Source: Dolomedes plantarius (taxonomy: Eukaryota > Arthropoda > Arachnida > Araneae > Dolomedidae). Taken from it: a stretch of DNA of 64,000 bases. Position numbers and translations under genes: made by a program. The stretch is from contig OU015501.1 of assembly GCA_907164885.2 (NCBI GenBank), forward strand, positions 60,501,119-60,565,118. The letters run 5' to 3'. This document shows, one piece after another, positions 46,897 to 58,653 of the stretch (positions are counted from its first letter, which is position 1; every line of letters begins with the position of its first letter). Under the pieces are notes generated by a model that made no database searches, had not been told where the DNA came from, and worked only from the letters and a program-made list of their open reading frames with translations.

Positions 46897-49548
46897 CTTA
46901 AAGAGATATTGCTATATCGAAAATTCTGATAATGTCCATTAAATAGAATTAATATAGCATGTAGTTTTAGTATGAATATGATAAACTACTAAGAAAGTAT
47001 CGGTAGATTTTAATCTTGTTCAAAAGGAGTTTAATTACTAATGTTTACCTAATATTCATTTTAAAAAATTTGGTATTAGTGTGTTTTCCTATATTAAGTG
47101 CTCTACGTCATCAAAAATTATACTGTTTTCTGTAATCGACAATAGCCAATTATTTATACATTTATAATCATTTTATGTTATTATTTAAAATTGTTTGAAA
47201 ATTAATTATCAAAATGAATGCCACTTGCAAACAAGAAATATAAAAAAACTATATGCTTACTTAGAGCATATTTCTGAATTTTTGAATTTAAACTTCGAAG
47301 AACAAGTTACTCTTAATTAAATTGTTTGTTTTAAAAAATGTGTACGTATTATAAATTTTTCCTACTTATTCAAAATGTTAAATAAAGTTCTATTAAAGAT
47401 AAATAAGTTAGTTTATGCTTTAGCTATGAAAATATTTAATATATTTTTGTTTAATTGCATGTAAGACTACATAACATTAATATATTATACATAAATATTT
47501 AATACTATATTTATGTTTAATTACATTTATTACGTTTTTTTCCTTGCATTAAGTTATATATATTCAATAAAACTGAAATATCTTAGGAGTTGTTAATGGC
47601 ATATCCTTTAATGTGATATACTGATGACCTCATATTTAAATACAATTTAATGACATTTAATTGACATTACTTTATGAATTATCAAAAGAGAAAATTTTCA
47701 CTGTGCTTCATAGCTAAGTAGAAATATTAAGTATAAATTTATTTGAAATATATTTCATCAATACTAACTTTTCTTTGAAAATGAGAAGAACCGAAACGAT
47801 ATTTACAAAATACGTTGATATTTGAGTCAAAAGTTTTAAGTACTATCCACAACAGAAGTAAAGGGAATGTTTAAAAATCAAAATACCAACTATATGTAAG
47901 CAAAACACCGTATCGCGACTAAGTACTCTCTGTAAGTTTTATACAAAAACTATCATTTTTTGTTCAATAAGAGTACGTCTCTATTTGAAACACTTTCAAA
48001 AAAATATCGAAGAATACATGGTTCAAAGAATGATCTAGCAGCATAAAAAAACCCGACTTAGATTATCTTTTAATGCCCTGGGATCATATCCTGCATGATG
48101 TATTCACCAAATAGCCGTTGGCGTATAAAAGAGCATGTGTAGAGCTCTATCTCACTCACATGAATTTTTTTTTCAATATGTGTTACAGATCAGACTGTAA
48201 ATTATTTCTTGAGGGGCAAGCTCTAGTTGTAATTAGAAAAAAAAATATATTAAGTGCTAATTATTTCCGTCTGGCTTATAGGAGAAAATGATCACAGTTC
48301 TCAGAAGTCCAACCATGATTTACAACTTATTGTTGCCACTCAAAAGAATAAAATATTGAATATACAGTGCAAAAATACTTACAAAGAGTTGAAGACAATA
48401 AAGGAAGACTGTTCAAATAATATGTTAGAATATATATGAGAACCTTTTTGCAAATATATAACTAAATAATTGGTATATAAGGATTCCAGGCAGATTATTT
48501 TTACTTCTGTTTTTACAAAACAGTATTTTTATGGAAGTCTTCGATAAAACTTTAATGATAAAAAAATTTGAGAGGCTAATTTGTTATGATTAGGACATGG
48601 TTTAGTGTAGTAATAGTCAGCAGATCTCACCGGAGGGTTCAGGCTTCAATTCAACCACTATCCAGTTATATTTCAAATGAAGAAAAATTGATTTTAGAGA
48701 GGCCCTTAGAGAAAGACTATGAGAGTGGTTACCAACCAAATTCAGAGATATCAACCAGAAATTATGGATTTTCCCTGAATTAGTAACAAAGTGGTCATTG
48801 TTAGCATTTTCATCTAACTATTATATAACTACGTAGTTAATGTCAGATTTTTCATTGTTCAGTATATTTTTTTTTTCTTGTCGACTTTAAGGTTCTGGAA
48901 GAAGATAATCAAAAGTTTATTTCCCAGTAAAGAATGTCAAGATATTCCTTCTAAAGAAAGCCTTATGGTTATAGAAATAATATTTACACTTTTCAGATGC
49001 TAATTTCTCTGTATTCAGGAAGATGATATTTAAAAATCTCAACTACGAATACGTTAAATCTATTATAAAAAATTCATCATCTTACTTGAAGAATATACAG
49101 CCGTAAGTATAATGGGCAATAGTTCGTATAAAAACAATCAAAATCAGTAGGTACTTTTATTAGTGTATTAAGGCTGTGTTCGCGAAAATCTATATATTCG
49201 CCATAAAAATGATATAAAATATGTCGTTTCAAATTAAATTATTTTTTCATGAAGTTTTACCGCACAGCTACCAATTTATATGCCAATGTCTTAATATTTT
49301 CAGTCAATTTCATTTTATTATCTTTTATTGTTTCTCTAAAATCTAACATTATGACATAAAAAAGTATTATTTTATCAACTTTTAGACAGAATTTCAATTT
49401 CGAATTGACAACAAGTTTAGGGAGTGTTAAGGTAAGGCCGTCATCTTCACGTCTTCACCATCATGATTAAAATTTTTGAGATTATCTTATCAAAAATCCC
49501 TGTGTTGAATATATGTATGAAAATGTATCCTGAATAACTCTATCGTAG
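46897..49548. other. AT-rich non-coding DNA with one promoter-like site
   Basis: No protein family is recognised. The open frame 48254-48439 (61 codons, Lys/Asn-rich) lies about 120 bases downstream of the TATA-like site at 48124. It could be chance. Confidence 0.45.
48124..48160 (+). promoter_or_regulatory. TATA-box-like core promoter candidate
   Basis: tataaaag at 48124-48131 is followed 25-30 bases later by an initiator-like tctcactcac (48152-48161), a spacing typical of arthropod core promoters. No recognised gene follows, so this is only a sequence match. Confidence 0.2.
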
Positions 49549-49556
49549 ATTTAGCT

Positions 49557-49734
49557 CGGTGATTCTCAACCACTGAGCCGCGGCATTTTAGTGTGCCGTG
49601 AGATTCTTGAAGTATGCAGTCACTGCGAATTATTTTGTATGCTATTTTTACAAAATGTATTATAGGTATATCAATCAATTATCCAAGTAAAATTCCTTTA
49701 AATGCCATGACGAAAAAATGCTTGAGAATCACTG
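49557..49734. mobile_element. hAT-type MITE with perfect 8-bp target duplication
   Basis: This 178-base element has terminal inverted repeats cggtgattctcaa and ttgagaatcactg (one mismatch). The exact 8-base direct repeat atttagct lies on each side (49549-49556 and 49735-49742). An 8-bp duplication and termini of this kind (cagtg.ttctcaa) are the marks of hAT-superfamily elements. The interior includes gagccgcggc..gtgtgccgtgag, reminiscent of non-autonomous hAT elements in other animals. No protein is encoded. Confidence 0.87.
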
Positions 49735-49857
49735 ATTTAGCTCAGTGAATCCTTCATACAGGAAAACAACCCTGCCACCACAAGAGGAACAACATCCATT
49801 AATGTCATAACCTGAACATACAGAAGATTCAGGCATATATATATATATATATATATA

Positions 49858-51267
49858 CACTGCTGGCCACCCAAATTGCAACACCAAGAAAGACAAGAGA
49901 TATCACAACAAAATTTATTTTGTAGATAACATGTTGACCAAGTATCAAATGATTAAATTTATAGACTTCTGTGAAGTGTGGTTCCTGCCAAAATCAGTAG
50001 CCAGAGTAGCCGCCATTGTTGGAGATCACCGCTGCCACACGCCTCGGCATTGATTCAAAGAGACTTTGGATGAGTTCTTGGGGTACAGCAGACCAAGCAG
50101 CTTCCACACGTTGCCAAAGTTGATCTGCTGTGGCAGTTGGGGATGGAATCTGGGTCCATCGTAGAGCAACCATGGACCACATGTTTTCTATCGGCGAAAG
50201 ATCCGGAGAGCGAGGCGGCCAGGGAAGCAATTCAATCTGGCGATTGACGAAGAACCGTTGGACAATGCGTGCCACGTGTGGTCGCGCATTATCCTGTTGA
50301 AATATGGCTGTGGGTAAGCCCTGAAGGTAAGGAAGGACAATTGGCTCCAACACCTCGGAGATGTAGCGCTGGCTGTTTAAAGTACCGGTAATGCGCACTA
50401 GAGGTGTGCGAGAGTGATATCCAATACCACCCCATACCATAATACCCAGTGCAGGACCAGTGTGGCGGTGCATAACGCAGCTGTTCAGCATCCTCTCTTC
50501 ACGGTGTCTCCAGACTCGAATGCGACCATCGTGCTGTTGCAGACAGAAGCGTGACTCGTCAGTAAAGACAATTTCATTCCATTCTGCCGTCCACATCCTT
50601 CTGTCATCGCACCATTGGCGGCGGAGACGTCTGTGGTTCTGCGTCAAGGGTAGACAAAGCAATGGACGTCTTGTGGACAAACCACTCTGCTGTAAACGGC
50701 GTCGAATGGTACGCGCAGACACTGGATGATGCGTTACAGACTGCATGTTCTGTGCTATGGTTCGTGATGTGACTGAGCGATCCGTCACTGCCATGCGCAC
50801 AATTTGCCTGTCATCACGTGAAGTGGTGCACTGAGGTGGATGCGATCGAACACGCCGGTCCGTCGTACCCTCCTGCATCCAACGATCACATATCCGCATT
50901 ACAGTTGTTTGGTTTCGTCCAACACGACTACCGATTTCCCTGAAAGATAATCCACAATCTCGGTAAGTCACTATCCTTCCTCTGTCGAACTCGGATACTT
51001 GATCAAAAGATGATCGCTGTTTTCGACGAGGCATAATTGATCGTTTTTTTTAAAAAAACCACAAGAAAAACACAATTGCCAAACTTGAAATCGTCGAAAT
51101 CTCCAAGCCTCAAATAGCGCTTTGAAGTGGCGCCACAGACGCGCGTGATGTGCGTCTGCGCTGAAATTCTAATCATTTGCATATCTCACCTCCGCTAATG
51201 CATGTTGTAAATTTCATGTTATTTGCATGTTTCCTTCAGGGTGTTGCATTTACAGTGGCCAGCAGTG
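49858..51267 (-). mobile_element. Structurally intact Tc1-like transposon
   Basis: This 1410-base element has termini cactgctggccac and gtggccagcagtg, with tgcaacacc/ggtgttgca further inside. TA is on both sides (49856-49857, 51268-51269), and TA microsatellites lie at both junctions. It carries one full transposase frame with all expected motifs. It is the only DNA transposon in the window in which ends, target duplication and enzyme all look functional. Confidence 0.93.
49994..51034 (-). CDS. Tc1-like transposase, complete, DD34E
   Basis: An uninterrupted 346-codon frame has the family's usual length. The N-terminal paired-type helix-turn-helix regions lie at about residues 10-60 (FDRGRIVTYRDCGLSFREIG) and 75-115. 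The catalytic triad is Asp159 (VFTDESRF), Asp248 (FQQDNARPH) and Glu283 (SPDLSPIENMW), with exactly 34 residues between the last two, the Tc1 signature. A Gly-rich box, IMVWGGIGYHS, sits at about 198-207. The protein ends in NNGGYSGY, as in relatives. The ATG at 51034 follows a short A/T-rich leader inside the element. Nothing is missing, so the protein is predicted to bind its termini and catalyse cut-and-paste transposition into TA. Activity itself is inference. Confidence 0.95.
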   Translation of the reverse strand: MPRRKQRSSFDQVSEFDRGRIVTYRDCGLSFREIGSRVGRNQTTVMRICDRWMQEGTTDRRVRSHPPQCTTSRDDRQIVRMAVTDRSVTSRTIAQNMQSVTHHPVSARTIRRRLQQSGLSTRRPLLCLPLTQNHRRLRRQWCDDRRMWTAEWNEIVFTDESRFCLQQHDGRIRVWRHREERMLNSCVMHRHTGPALGIMVWGGIGYHSRTPLVRITGTLNSQRYISEVLEPIVLPYLQGLPTAIFQQDNARPHVARIVQRFFVNRQIELLPWPPRSPDLSPIENMWSMVALRWTQIPSPTATADQLWQRVEAAWSAVPQELIQSLFESMPRRVAAVISNNGGYSGY

Positions 51268-51325
51268 TATATATATATCCATACACACACACACACACAC
51301 ACACATATATGTATATATATATATA
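51268..51325. repeat. (TA)n/(CA)n compound microsatellite next to the Tc1 end
   Basis: TA repeats, then about 24 bases of CA repeats, then TA repeats again, directly continue the target TA of the Tc1 element. Confidence 0.95.
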
Positions 51326-51492
51326 ACGAAATCCTGTGGTCAACACATTCGACGAACTACGGGAACAGAAGAACGGTCATTCGGCTTGCGATGACTTCTT
51401 GGGTAAAATGCATGTAGTCTAATCCAATCAAACAATCCATTGGGTGGCAGTACTACTTTCACTACTTATGCACGTTATGATTATTTAATAAT

Positions 51493-51997
51493 CTATGTAT
51501 ATAAAACAGTTCCGTAACTGACTGACTCACTGACATACAACGCACATACCAAACCGCTGGACCTAAAGGGCTGAAATTTGGCATGGCAATTCTTCTTATA
51601 GTGTAGGGATGCACTAAGAAAGATTTTTTGAAAAATTCTTCTTAGATTTTTTTAAATTAAATTTTTAAGCTGTTTTAGTAACTTTTTTTAAGTTTGAATT
51701 TAAAATAATAATTTGAGGGTTATAAAATTTATTTCACGAGGAAGATCATAAAGAACAAAAAAAAATTTGTTTCTTGCTAATGCGGCAGACGATTTGATAT
51801 TATACAAAAAAATATTAAAATACAATAAAAGATATTATGTTCCTCAAACTGTACTATATTCTTTAGTATGTCCTATTACATTTAATTTGAATATTTTTTT
51901 CTACATTATTTTGTCTATAAAAATATTCCTTACGATTTTTTAGAGATATATTTTTTGTTTTTTTACATCAATTGTATATATTGATCGTCGCATTTAT

Positions 51998-52037
<40 letters not shown>

Positions 52038-52110
52038 GCATTAATTGCATACATTGACCGTTGTATTTAATTTGAATTTACTCCGTAGCGAAGTGTGGGA
52101 TTTCAGCTAG
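51493..52110 (+). mobile_element. Short non-autonomous Helitron
   Basis: The 5' end is A-TC (tctatgtatataaaacag) and the 3' end is CTAG-T (tttcagctag, then t). The pre-terminal hairpin is weak (ccgtagcgaagtgtgg), apparently eroded by C-to-T changes. The block ctgactgactcactgacat..ctgaaatttggcatggc matches the Helitron at 29184-30660. No protein is encoded. A TA run lies inside at 52003-52034. Confidence 0.75.
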
Positions 52111-52333
52111 TTAAGCATATTATAGGAAATATAAAAGATTGCAAGATATTTTCATACGTACAAAGAGCAGGGAGAACGGATGGCAACGTGCGGTCTCAAT
52201 GCATAGCCAAACTCTAATTGCGCAATTAGACACTTACACCTGCATATAGGAAACTTAGTTTCGTTTGTCCACGTGGTCTGAGGGGCAATATGTTTAGCTA
52301 CAGCTAGGCGCCAACCAGAGGAAACGGAATTTG

Positions 52334-52334
<1 letters not shown>

Positions 52335-52430
<96 letters not shown>

Positions 52431-52433
52431 ATA
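52335..52433. repeat. (TA)n microsatellite abutting a transposon end
   Basis: Nearly 100 bases of TA run into the left terminus of the element at 52434. A matching TA run of 70 bases begins at its right end (54187). Confidence 0.95.
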
Positions 52434-54183
52434 CAGGGTGATTATAATTAAAGTTTAAGTTTCAAAACGCTATAAAAAAAGAACCACTGATGAGAATGAC
52501 GTCAAATTTGAACGGCATGTTATTGAAGAAGGCGGAAAGCGTATGGCAGAAGAAAAAATTTAGTTTCAAATTTTAGCAACAGATGGCGCTGTAAGCGGCA
52601 GAATCACGACGAGAAATGAGAAATGATTTGTAAAACAACGGCTAAGGTGTAAGTTACACATTAAAACGCATTGACAAATTAGAATTGTTGAGCAATTTTA
52701 TTTTCATGACTGTACATATCACTTCGAAAGGGACAAATCGGTTTCAAGAGTTTTGCGGCAACATACCGCATAAGAACCATTCATCAAAGAAGTTCGGAAA
52801 TGTCGCGAGACTGGTGAAAAACATGTTCAATATGGTGTCCACCGTTGTGTGCAAAAAGTTGAAAGCGACAAACAGCATGTTCCACAACGGATCGATGTCC
52901 CCGGGGTGATGTTCAGAATGTGTTGCGAAATGCGTGTCTTTAATTCCGCTAAATTTGCAATTGGAGCACGGAACACAACATCTTTGAGATAACCCCACAG
53001 CCAGAAGTCACACGGAATAAGATCAGGTGATCGGAATAAGATCAGGTAGGGAAATGACGGCTGATAATTCGAGCATTTCCGAAATGGTGCCTCAGCAGCT
53101 GCTTCACGGGATGTGCAATGTGAGGAGGAGCGCCATCTTGCATAAAAATGATTTCATCCACACATCCACGCTGTTGCAGAGCTGGAATGACGTGGTTGCG
53201 CAAAAGAAACGCATAGCGCTGACCAGTGACGGTAGCGGTAACAGGACCGGAAGCACCCGTCTGCTCGAAAAAATATGGCTGTAGGATGAATGATGCCGTA
53301 AAGCCGCACCACACCGTGACCTTTTCAGGATGAAGTGGTACGGGGTGCGTTGCCAGTGAATTTTCTGTTGCCCATATTCAACAATTCTGGGTATTGACGT
53401 ACCCTGTCAGATGGAAATGGGCTTCATCTGTCCACAAAATTTTCCACGGCCATTCATTATCCACTTCCATGCGACTAAGAAATTCTAACGCAAACGTTTC
53501 CCTTGCTGGCAGGTCAGACAGAAGCAACTCCTGCACATGGCCAATTTTGTACGAATAGCATTGCAGGATGTTTCGTACAATTTTCAGCACCGTGCTCGTA
53601 GGCCTGTCCAATGATCGGGCAATTCCTCGTGCACTGCACTGTTGCACACCACCGGCCGACCCGTCCTGTAATGCTGTGGCCACTTCTTCAACTACCGTCG
53701 AATGCACTCGTTTTCTTCCTCTACCAGATTGCACATCCAACGAACCTGTCGTTTCGAATTTTTGCATCATTTTCTTCAGACCCACGACACTCATTGGACC
53801 AACGCCTTCTTTTATACCCTTCAGTGTCCTGAACTTTTGCAGAGCTACTCTTGCACAATCATCGTTCTTGTAATACAGCTATACCAGCAGAGCGCGGTCC
53901 TGCAGTGAGACACCCATGGCGAACGTATGAGACGCGAAATTAGGAACAGCCGTGTACCTGGCGGTTTTATAACACTGAAATGTGTCGTGCGCATGACAGG
54001 TATTTTAATTTACAACTTCTGCCGCTTACAGTGCCATCTGTTGCTAACTTTTGAAACTTAATTTTTTCTTCTGCCATACGCTTTCCGCCTTCTTCAATAA
54101 CATGCCGTTCAAATTTGACGTCATTCTCATCAGTGGTTCTTTTTTTATAGCGTTTTGAAACTTTAACTTTAATTATAATCACC

Positions 54184-54186
<3 letters not shown>
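52434..54186 (-). mobile_element. Mariner-superfamily DUF4817-type element, inactive
   Basis: The termini are cagggtgattataattaaag and its complement, with long, nearly identical inverted repeats of 170 bases (52434-52603 and 54017-54186) and TA at both sides. It is related to the element at 12332-14205 by terminal core and transposase, but its inverted repeats are otherwise different, so it is a sister family. It sits inside one long TA tract. Confidence 0.92.
52794..53917 (-). pseudogene. DUF4817-type transposase pseudogene
   Basis: The start MGVSLQDRALLV lies at 53917, and the C-terminal SRDISELL ends at a stop at 52796-52794. Lesions include an early TAG (after ALLV) and a TGA after YVNTQNC at 53380-53378, where relatives have Arg (a CGA-to-TGA change would explain it). 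A 19-base tandem duplication (cggaataagatcaggtgat, 53013-53031, repeated from 53032) destroys the WPPRS segment and shifts the frame before the third catalytic block. That block is still readable in another frame as PDLIPCDFWLWGYLK, with the catalytic Asp present. The first (WTDEAHFHL) and second (FMQDGAPPH) blocks are intact. It is inactive. Confidence 0.83.

Positions 54187-54256
<70 letters not shown>
54187..54256. repeat. (TA)n microsatellite
   Basis: Seventy bases of TA continue directly from the target duplication of the element ending at 54186. Confidence 0.95.
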
Positions 54257-54259
<3 letters not shown>

Positions 54260-56514
54260 AATTGAAAGTAAAGTCTTATATCAGTTTATCTGAGAGCACT
54301 TTGTTATGTTGATTAACGACGTGAATGGTAGTGACGCGGTCAGAAAATCAAACGGGGATTCCGAAGATGGGGTTTCCCATTTACACCAAAGCCATATATC
54401 TTTTTTGTGAGAAAAAAACAACAAATAAATCACTGCAAGGAGAAAAGATTATTCTTTACCCTTACGCCCTGCTTGAGGTTGAATGATTCTTAAACGGCAT
54501 GGTTCCATTAAAGTGTGGCAGAATATAAAGCTGACTAGCGTGGCATGGTAGTTCAATGCTCAGAATATTCACTCTTCACTGCAAAAGTGGTCGGTTTCAC
54601 TTCTTCTGCTACACACAATTTATGTTTATAAGAGATAAAATATAATTTCGAGCCGCAAGTGTTGTAGTGAAAAGTTGTGAGTAAATTTATGAGTCATGAG
54701 TTGCAAATTTATGTGGGTATTAAACAAACGTACCTTTTGTTCTTTTAATAAATTTAGGCTCAAGTGTCTCTTACCACTAGAAAATCTGGGAGCAATTAAA
54801 TGTTTAACTAAGTCATAGGGTAAAAATAACTTTACAGTGTAAAAAGGATAGATTTGTTTGATGTTAATTTATCCTATCACCTCAAAGAAATGAGTTAGGT
54901 TTTTTGACATCACAAGTTTGAAACTCTTAAATTCAAAATTAAATCATAAACAGTTTTGTGTTCTGCAGTAATTCCTCTCAAACTACAAATTTCATATCTG
55001 CTTGTTTCGAACTCTAATTAAAAATTATGGTAAATGCTTTTCCTAATAGAATTTAAGATATTCCTAATAATTATTAGCATCTATTAAGCACAAGCGGTAT
55101 TTTAAGATGTCGGAAAGTCCCTTGTACCTTAGGTCTTTTATCGGCAAAAGCTCAAAAGATGCTATGACTTACCGAAAGACCATAGCAAATTCAGAGTTCA
55201 TTAACATTTTGCCCACCAGGATTTTCCGGGCACCGAAAATGTTGATGACCTTAAAACGCCGTTAACGTACACTTCCTTTTCAATTTTCTTAAAAGAATAA
55301 TTAAAATATTAATTATAAACTCTATTTAAATATAATACATTTCAATAGAAGTGTTAATTCAGTAAACATTTTGTAATAACTATAAATTAAGACAAAAATC
55401 TTTCTTTTCTCGTAAAATTGCTTTCGTACTATTTTTGTTAGAGCTTTCTAAGCAAGTCTTCTTCATTAGGTGATGGATGATACATAAAAGTTTAATCCAG
55501 CGACAGTTAATGAAGCGGTTTACAATCATGCAGAACAAAGAACATTCATATGGGAGTTGCGCTAAAATAATATTTAACTAAGAATTGAAGTTGTCGCTTT
55601 TTTCGATACAGAATACGTGGGAGAAAATTATATAAGGTGGGTTCCATAGCTTTCTAGTCGAAGAAGGCAAAGGTTTTTATCCATGGTTCAATCAAAATCT
55701 TCATTTTCAACAATCTAAAATCTGTGCACAAGCTACAAGTAGCCAACAGTCTTATGTTTCTCTTGATAACGTAGATAAATCTTAAGCCTTCAACGGGAGA
55801 TGAATTTCAACTATTTCCGTTTCTGGAATATGAGAATAAATAGAAGTTCTGATTTTTGTCTTAAAGAAATTAAAAGAGAATAGTAATTTAATATATTTAA
55901 CCCTCTTAGTGTTTGAAACGGATTTTCCGTTACCTTCCATCAGCATGAAAACATTTGCAAAGGATTTTCCCATCCTCTACCTTTACGCTCAGTAGCATCG
56001 GAATTTTAGATGTATTTGAAACACAATGGCGGAAGGTGTAACTATCAGTAGAAAACGCTCATTACGCTGATCTCAAACGCTTAGGAATTGAACGAGTGTG
56101 TTAAAAAGGAATATTTTACTAGGCAACTTTTGCGATTATACTGAGGAGAATTTTAAATTATCTAAGTAAGCAACATTTATGCATGCAAAGCATACATTGA
56201 TTCATTTACATACTTTCAAATTTTACATCAATAATATGTATTTGTATTGCTATTTGATACATGGTGAGACAGAAAGAAGGAAGATGCTATTCAAGTTACA
56301 AAACTTCCATTTACCACGAATTCCGATTGCTCTTTAGCTATCAGAATTCATGGTAAATCATGGAAAAACATAGGTAAGAGAGTACAGAGGTCATAAGGGT
56401 ACCATGAATTACGAACAGGTCTCTTGATTACCTGGCATTCTACCTATCAGTAAGTAGTTTGATGAGAAACGGTATCTTATTCGCTACATCCTGAGTAAAA
56501 CACTTAGGTTCATC
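54257..56514. other. Non-coding DNA, no gene recognised
   Basis: No family-like frame, inverted repeat or RNA gene was found. Composition is A/T-rich throughout. Confidence 0.5.
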
Positions 56515-56805
56515 TGTTGTATATAACTTTTTATTTTACTACTTTTTTTAATTTATTTATTTCAAACAAAGCAGTATTAATTATTTTAAATTTATTCCTT
56601 ATATTTAAAACGTATAATGGTTAGTATTGCGTTGTGTAATCAATCTCCTAACTAAAACAATAACCTAGATTCTGTGGCTAACAGAAATTCACAAATGATT
56701 ACTCACAAAACATAACAGACACAATTTCTACTGAGGGATCAAACCAAAAAATTTGTTCATTACCTTTACACAAATTAATATAATCTTATCACCTTACGTT
56801 AAACA
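56515..56805 (-). repeat. 3' LTR of the minus-strand retrotransposon
   Basis: This is a 291-base copy, about 96% identical by eye to the repeat at 60737-61027, with a TG..CA boundary on either strand. It is A/T-rich. Confidence 0.8.
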
Positions 56806-57093
56806 ATAGAATTTATAGAAATCTTATCTCAATGCCATCACTCCTTTATACATCAATATACGCATACATATTAATGATTTCACTCGTTCTACTTGTAAAC
56901 ATAATATTAACTAATAATATCCCTCATAATAAATTAATAAGTATCACTTTAAACAACATAAAGAAAAAAAATGGCCACAATAAAAAAAAATTTTAAGATT
57001 GACTGACCAAAAAAACTTTAAAAAAAATTAAATTAAGCGATGGCTAAAAAAAAACTTATCTCATCGGATAGTTTTAAAGCCTCGAGATCACTT

Positions 57094-57375
57094 CTATGCT
57101 CCATCGTCTTTTATAATCTTTTTTAGTTCATTCCACGTGGTACTTTTAATTACATCATATGTGCTGTTACTGGCCTCAAGCATGTCCAAGAGCTTCTGAC
57201 CCTCTCACATCCGGGTACAAACATATGGTGGGGAAGCCCCAGGTGGTCCTCTTATCAGTATATTCCTTTGCAAAAAGTGGGTAAAATCGTCTCTCTTTTT
57301 GAATGCAACTGAATAAACTGTATCGCCATTTTTTTAAAGATTCTCGAGAAGCACTTCTGTGTTCACCAATACGTG
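57094..57375 (-). pseudogene. Unrecognised protein-like frame inside the LTR element
   Basis: On the minus strand one frame reads about 94 codons, from HVLVNTEVLLENL through GDTVYSVAFKKRDDFTHFLQ and RNILIRGPPGASPP to a C-terminus TWNELKKIIKDDGA. It is broken by two in-frame stops (TAA after ENL, TGA after CTRM). Composition and the even spread of charged and hydrophobic residues look like real protein in an otherwise simple-sequence interior. I do not recognise the family. It could be a gag or envelope remnant of the element or a captured host fragment. Confidence 0.3.
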
Positions 57376-58653
57376 ATAATTTAAAATATATATATATATA
57401 TAAAAAGAAAAAATTAAGCGTATAAAACTTAAAAATAAAAAGGGAAAAAATAAATTTTAAAAAAACTAAACAAAGCTTAATTAAAAAAAAACTTTACCTT
57501 GAGTCAGTCAATCCACATGAAAAAAAAAATTAAAATAAATTTAAAATTGTCAGTCAATCAAACAATAAAATACATTAAATTCCTGCATGTTGCATTTATA
57601 GTACATAAAACATGATTTATCATTTGCTCAACTTTCATGAATGCCACTACAATTAATCCGCGCGAAAATTAATCCAATGACACTCATCAAAGTTAAACAT
57701 TAGGTGGAGAAAATTATTAAAGTATTTAATTCACTGTATATTTAATTTATATATTTTTTAATTATAAAGCGATACACAACAATACCTCCCCTTTAATCTC
57801 AAAAATTTTGGGAACCAAAATTTTTCGTAAGTGTAAAAAAATCATACAAAATTTATGTTGCATGAAACACAACAAAAGATATACCAGAAAAAAAATTTGA
57901 CCTCACAATTAATTCAATAAAAATTACTGAAATTGTATACTTTGACAATTGTAAACACATGTATATAATAGCTGATGCATAACACAATAAAAATTATATG
58001 ATTACTCTGAAAGAAAAAAACACACTTGTGACATTTAACTATACTGCTATAACTGAATTTGAACTCCCTGTTATCATTCTTATTGGAACTTATTCTTAAA
58101 ATCAACAGTCTCTTAAACTACATTCTTATCAGTCACTTTATCAAGATTCTTGTAGGTGTAAAAATTTGGTTGAAATCAGGACTGCATGGTAACGAAACAC
58201 TTGTGCTGGGTTAGCTACTCCCTGCTTGTGTCGTAAAGGCCTGTGCATATGAATCCTTCGATCCGGACCTGGCGTCTTTCTTCCTTACACTATTCCGCCT
58301 TGGATACGCTCGATGTCACATCCCCAAATTGTACTGTTACTCGTATCCTCTAAACACTATCGTTGTTCAACCTCTCATCAATTACATGTATGTGCACTTA
58401 TATATAATTGTTACCAATAGCCAGTGTTTGTCACAAAAAGTAACCATGAAAATGAACATATAATTTATCTACTAAACACAAAATATCTCCAAAAAAAATC
58501 AATAAAACAAAATGTGCTATTTACAAAACGAAGAGAAATAAATCAGTACTCGTATCAATATAAAATAAAATAAAATAACATACAATCATGACACTGAATC
58601 AAATGGAAACAAACTCCTTGCTCGAACTTTAAGAATGAGTAACAAAACCATTG

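Noticed and set aside
50460..50729. 89-residue plus-strand open frame
   Set aside because: It is antisense to the intact Tc1 transposase.
53027..53908. Several plus-strand open frames
   Set aside because: They are antisense shadows of the DUF4817-type transposase pseudogene.
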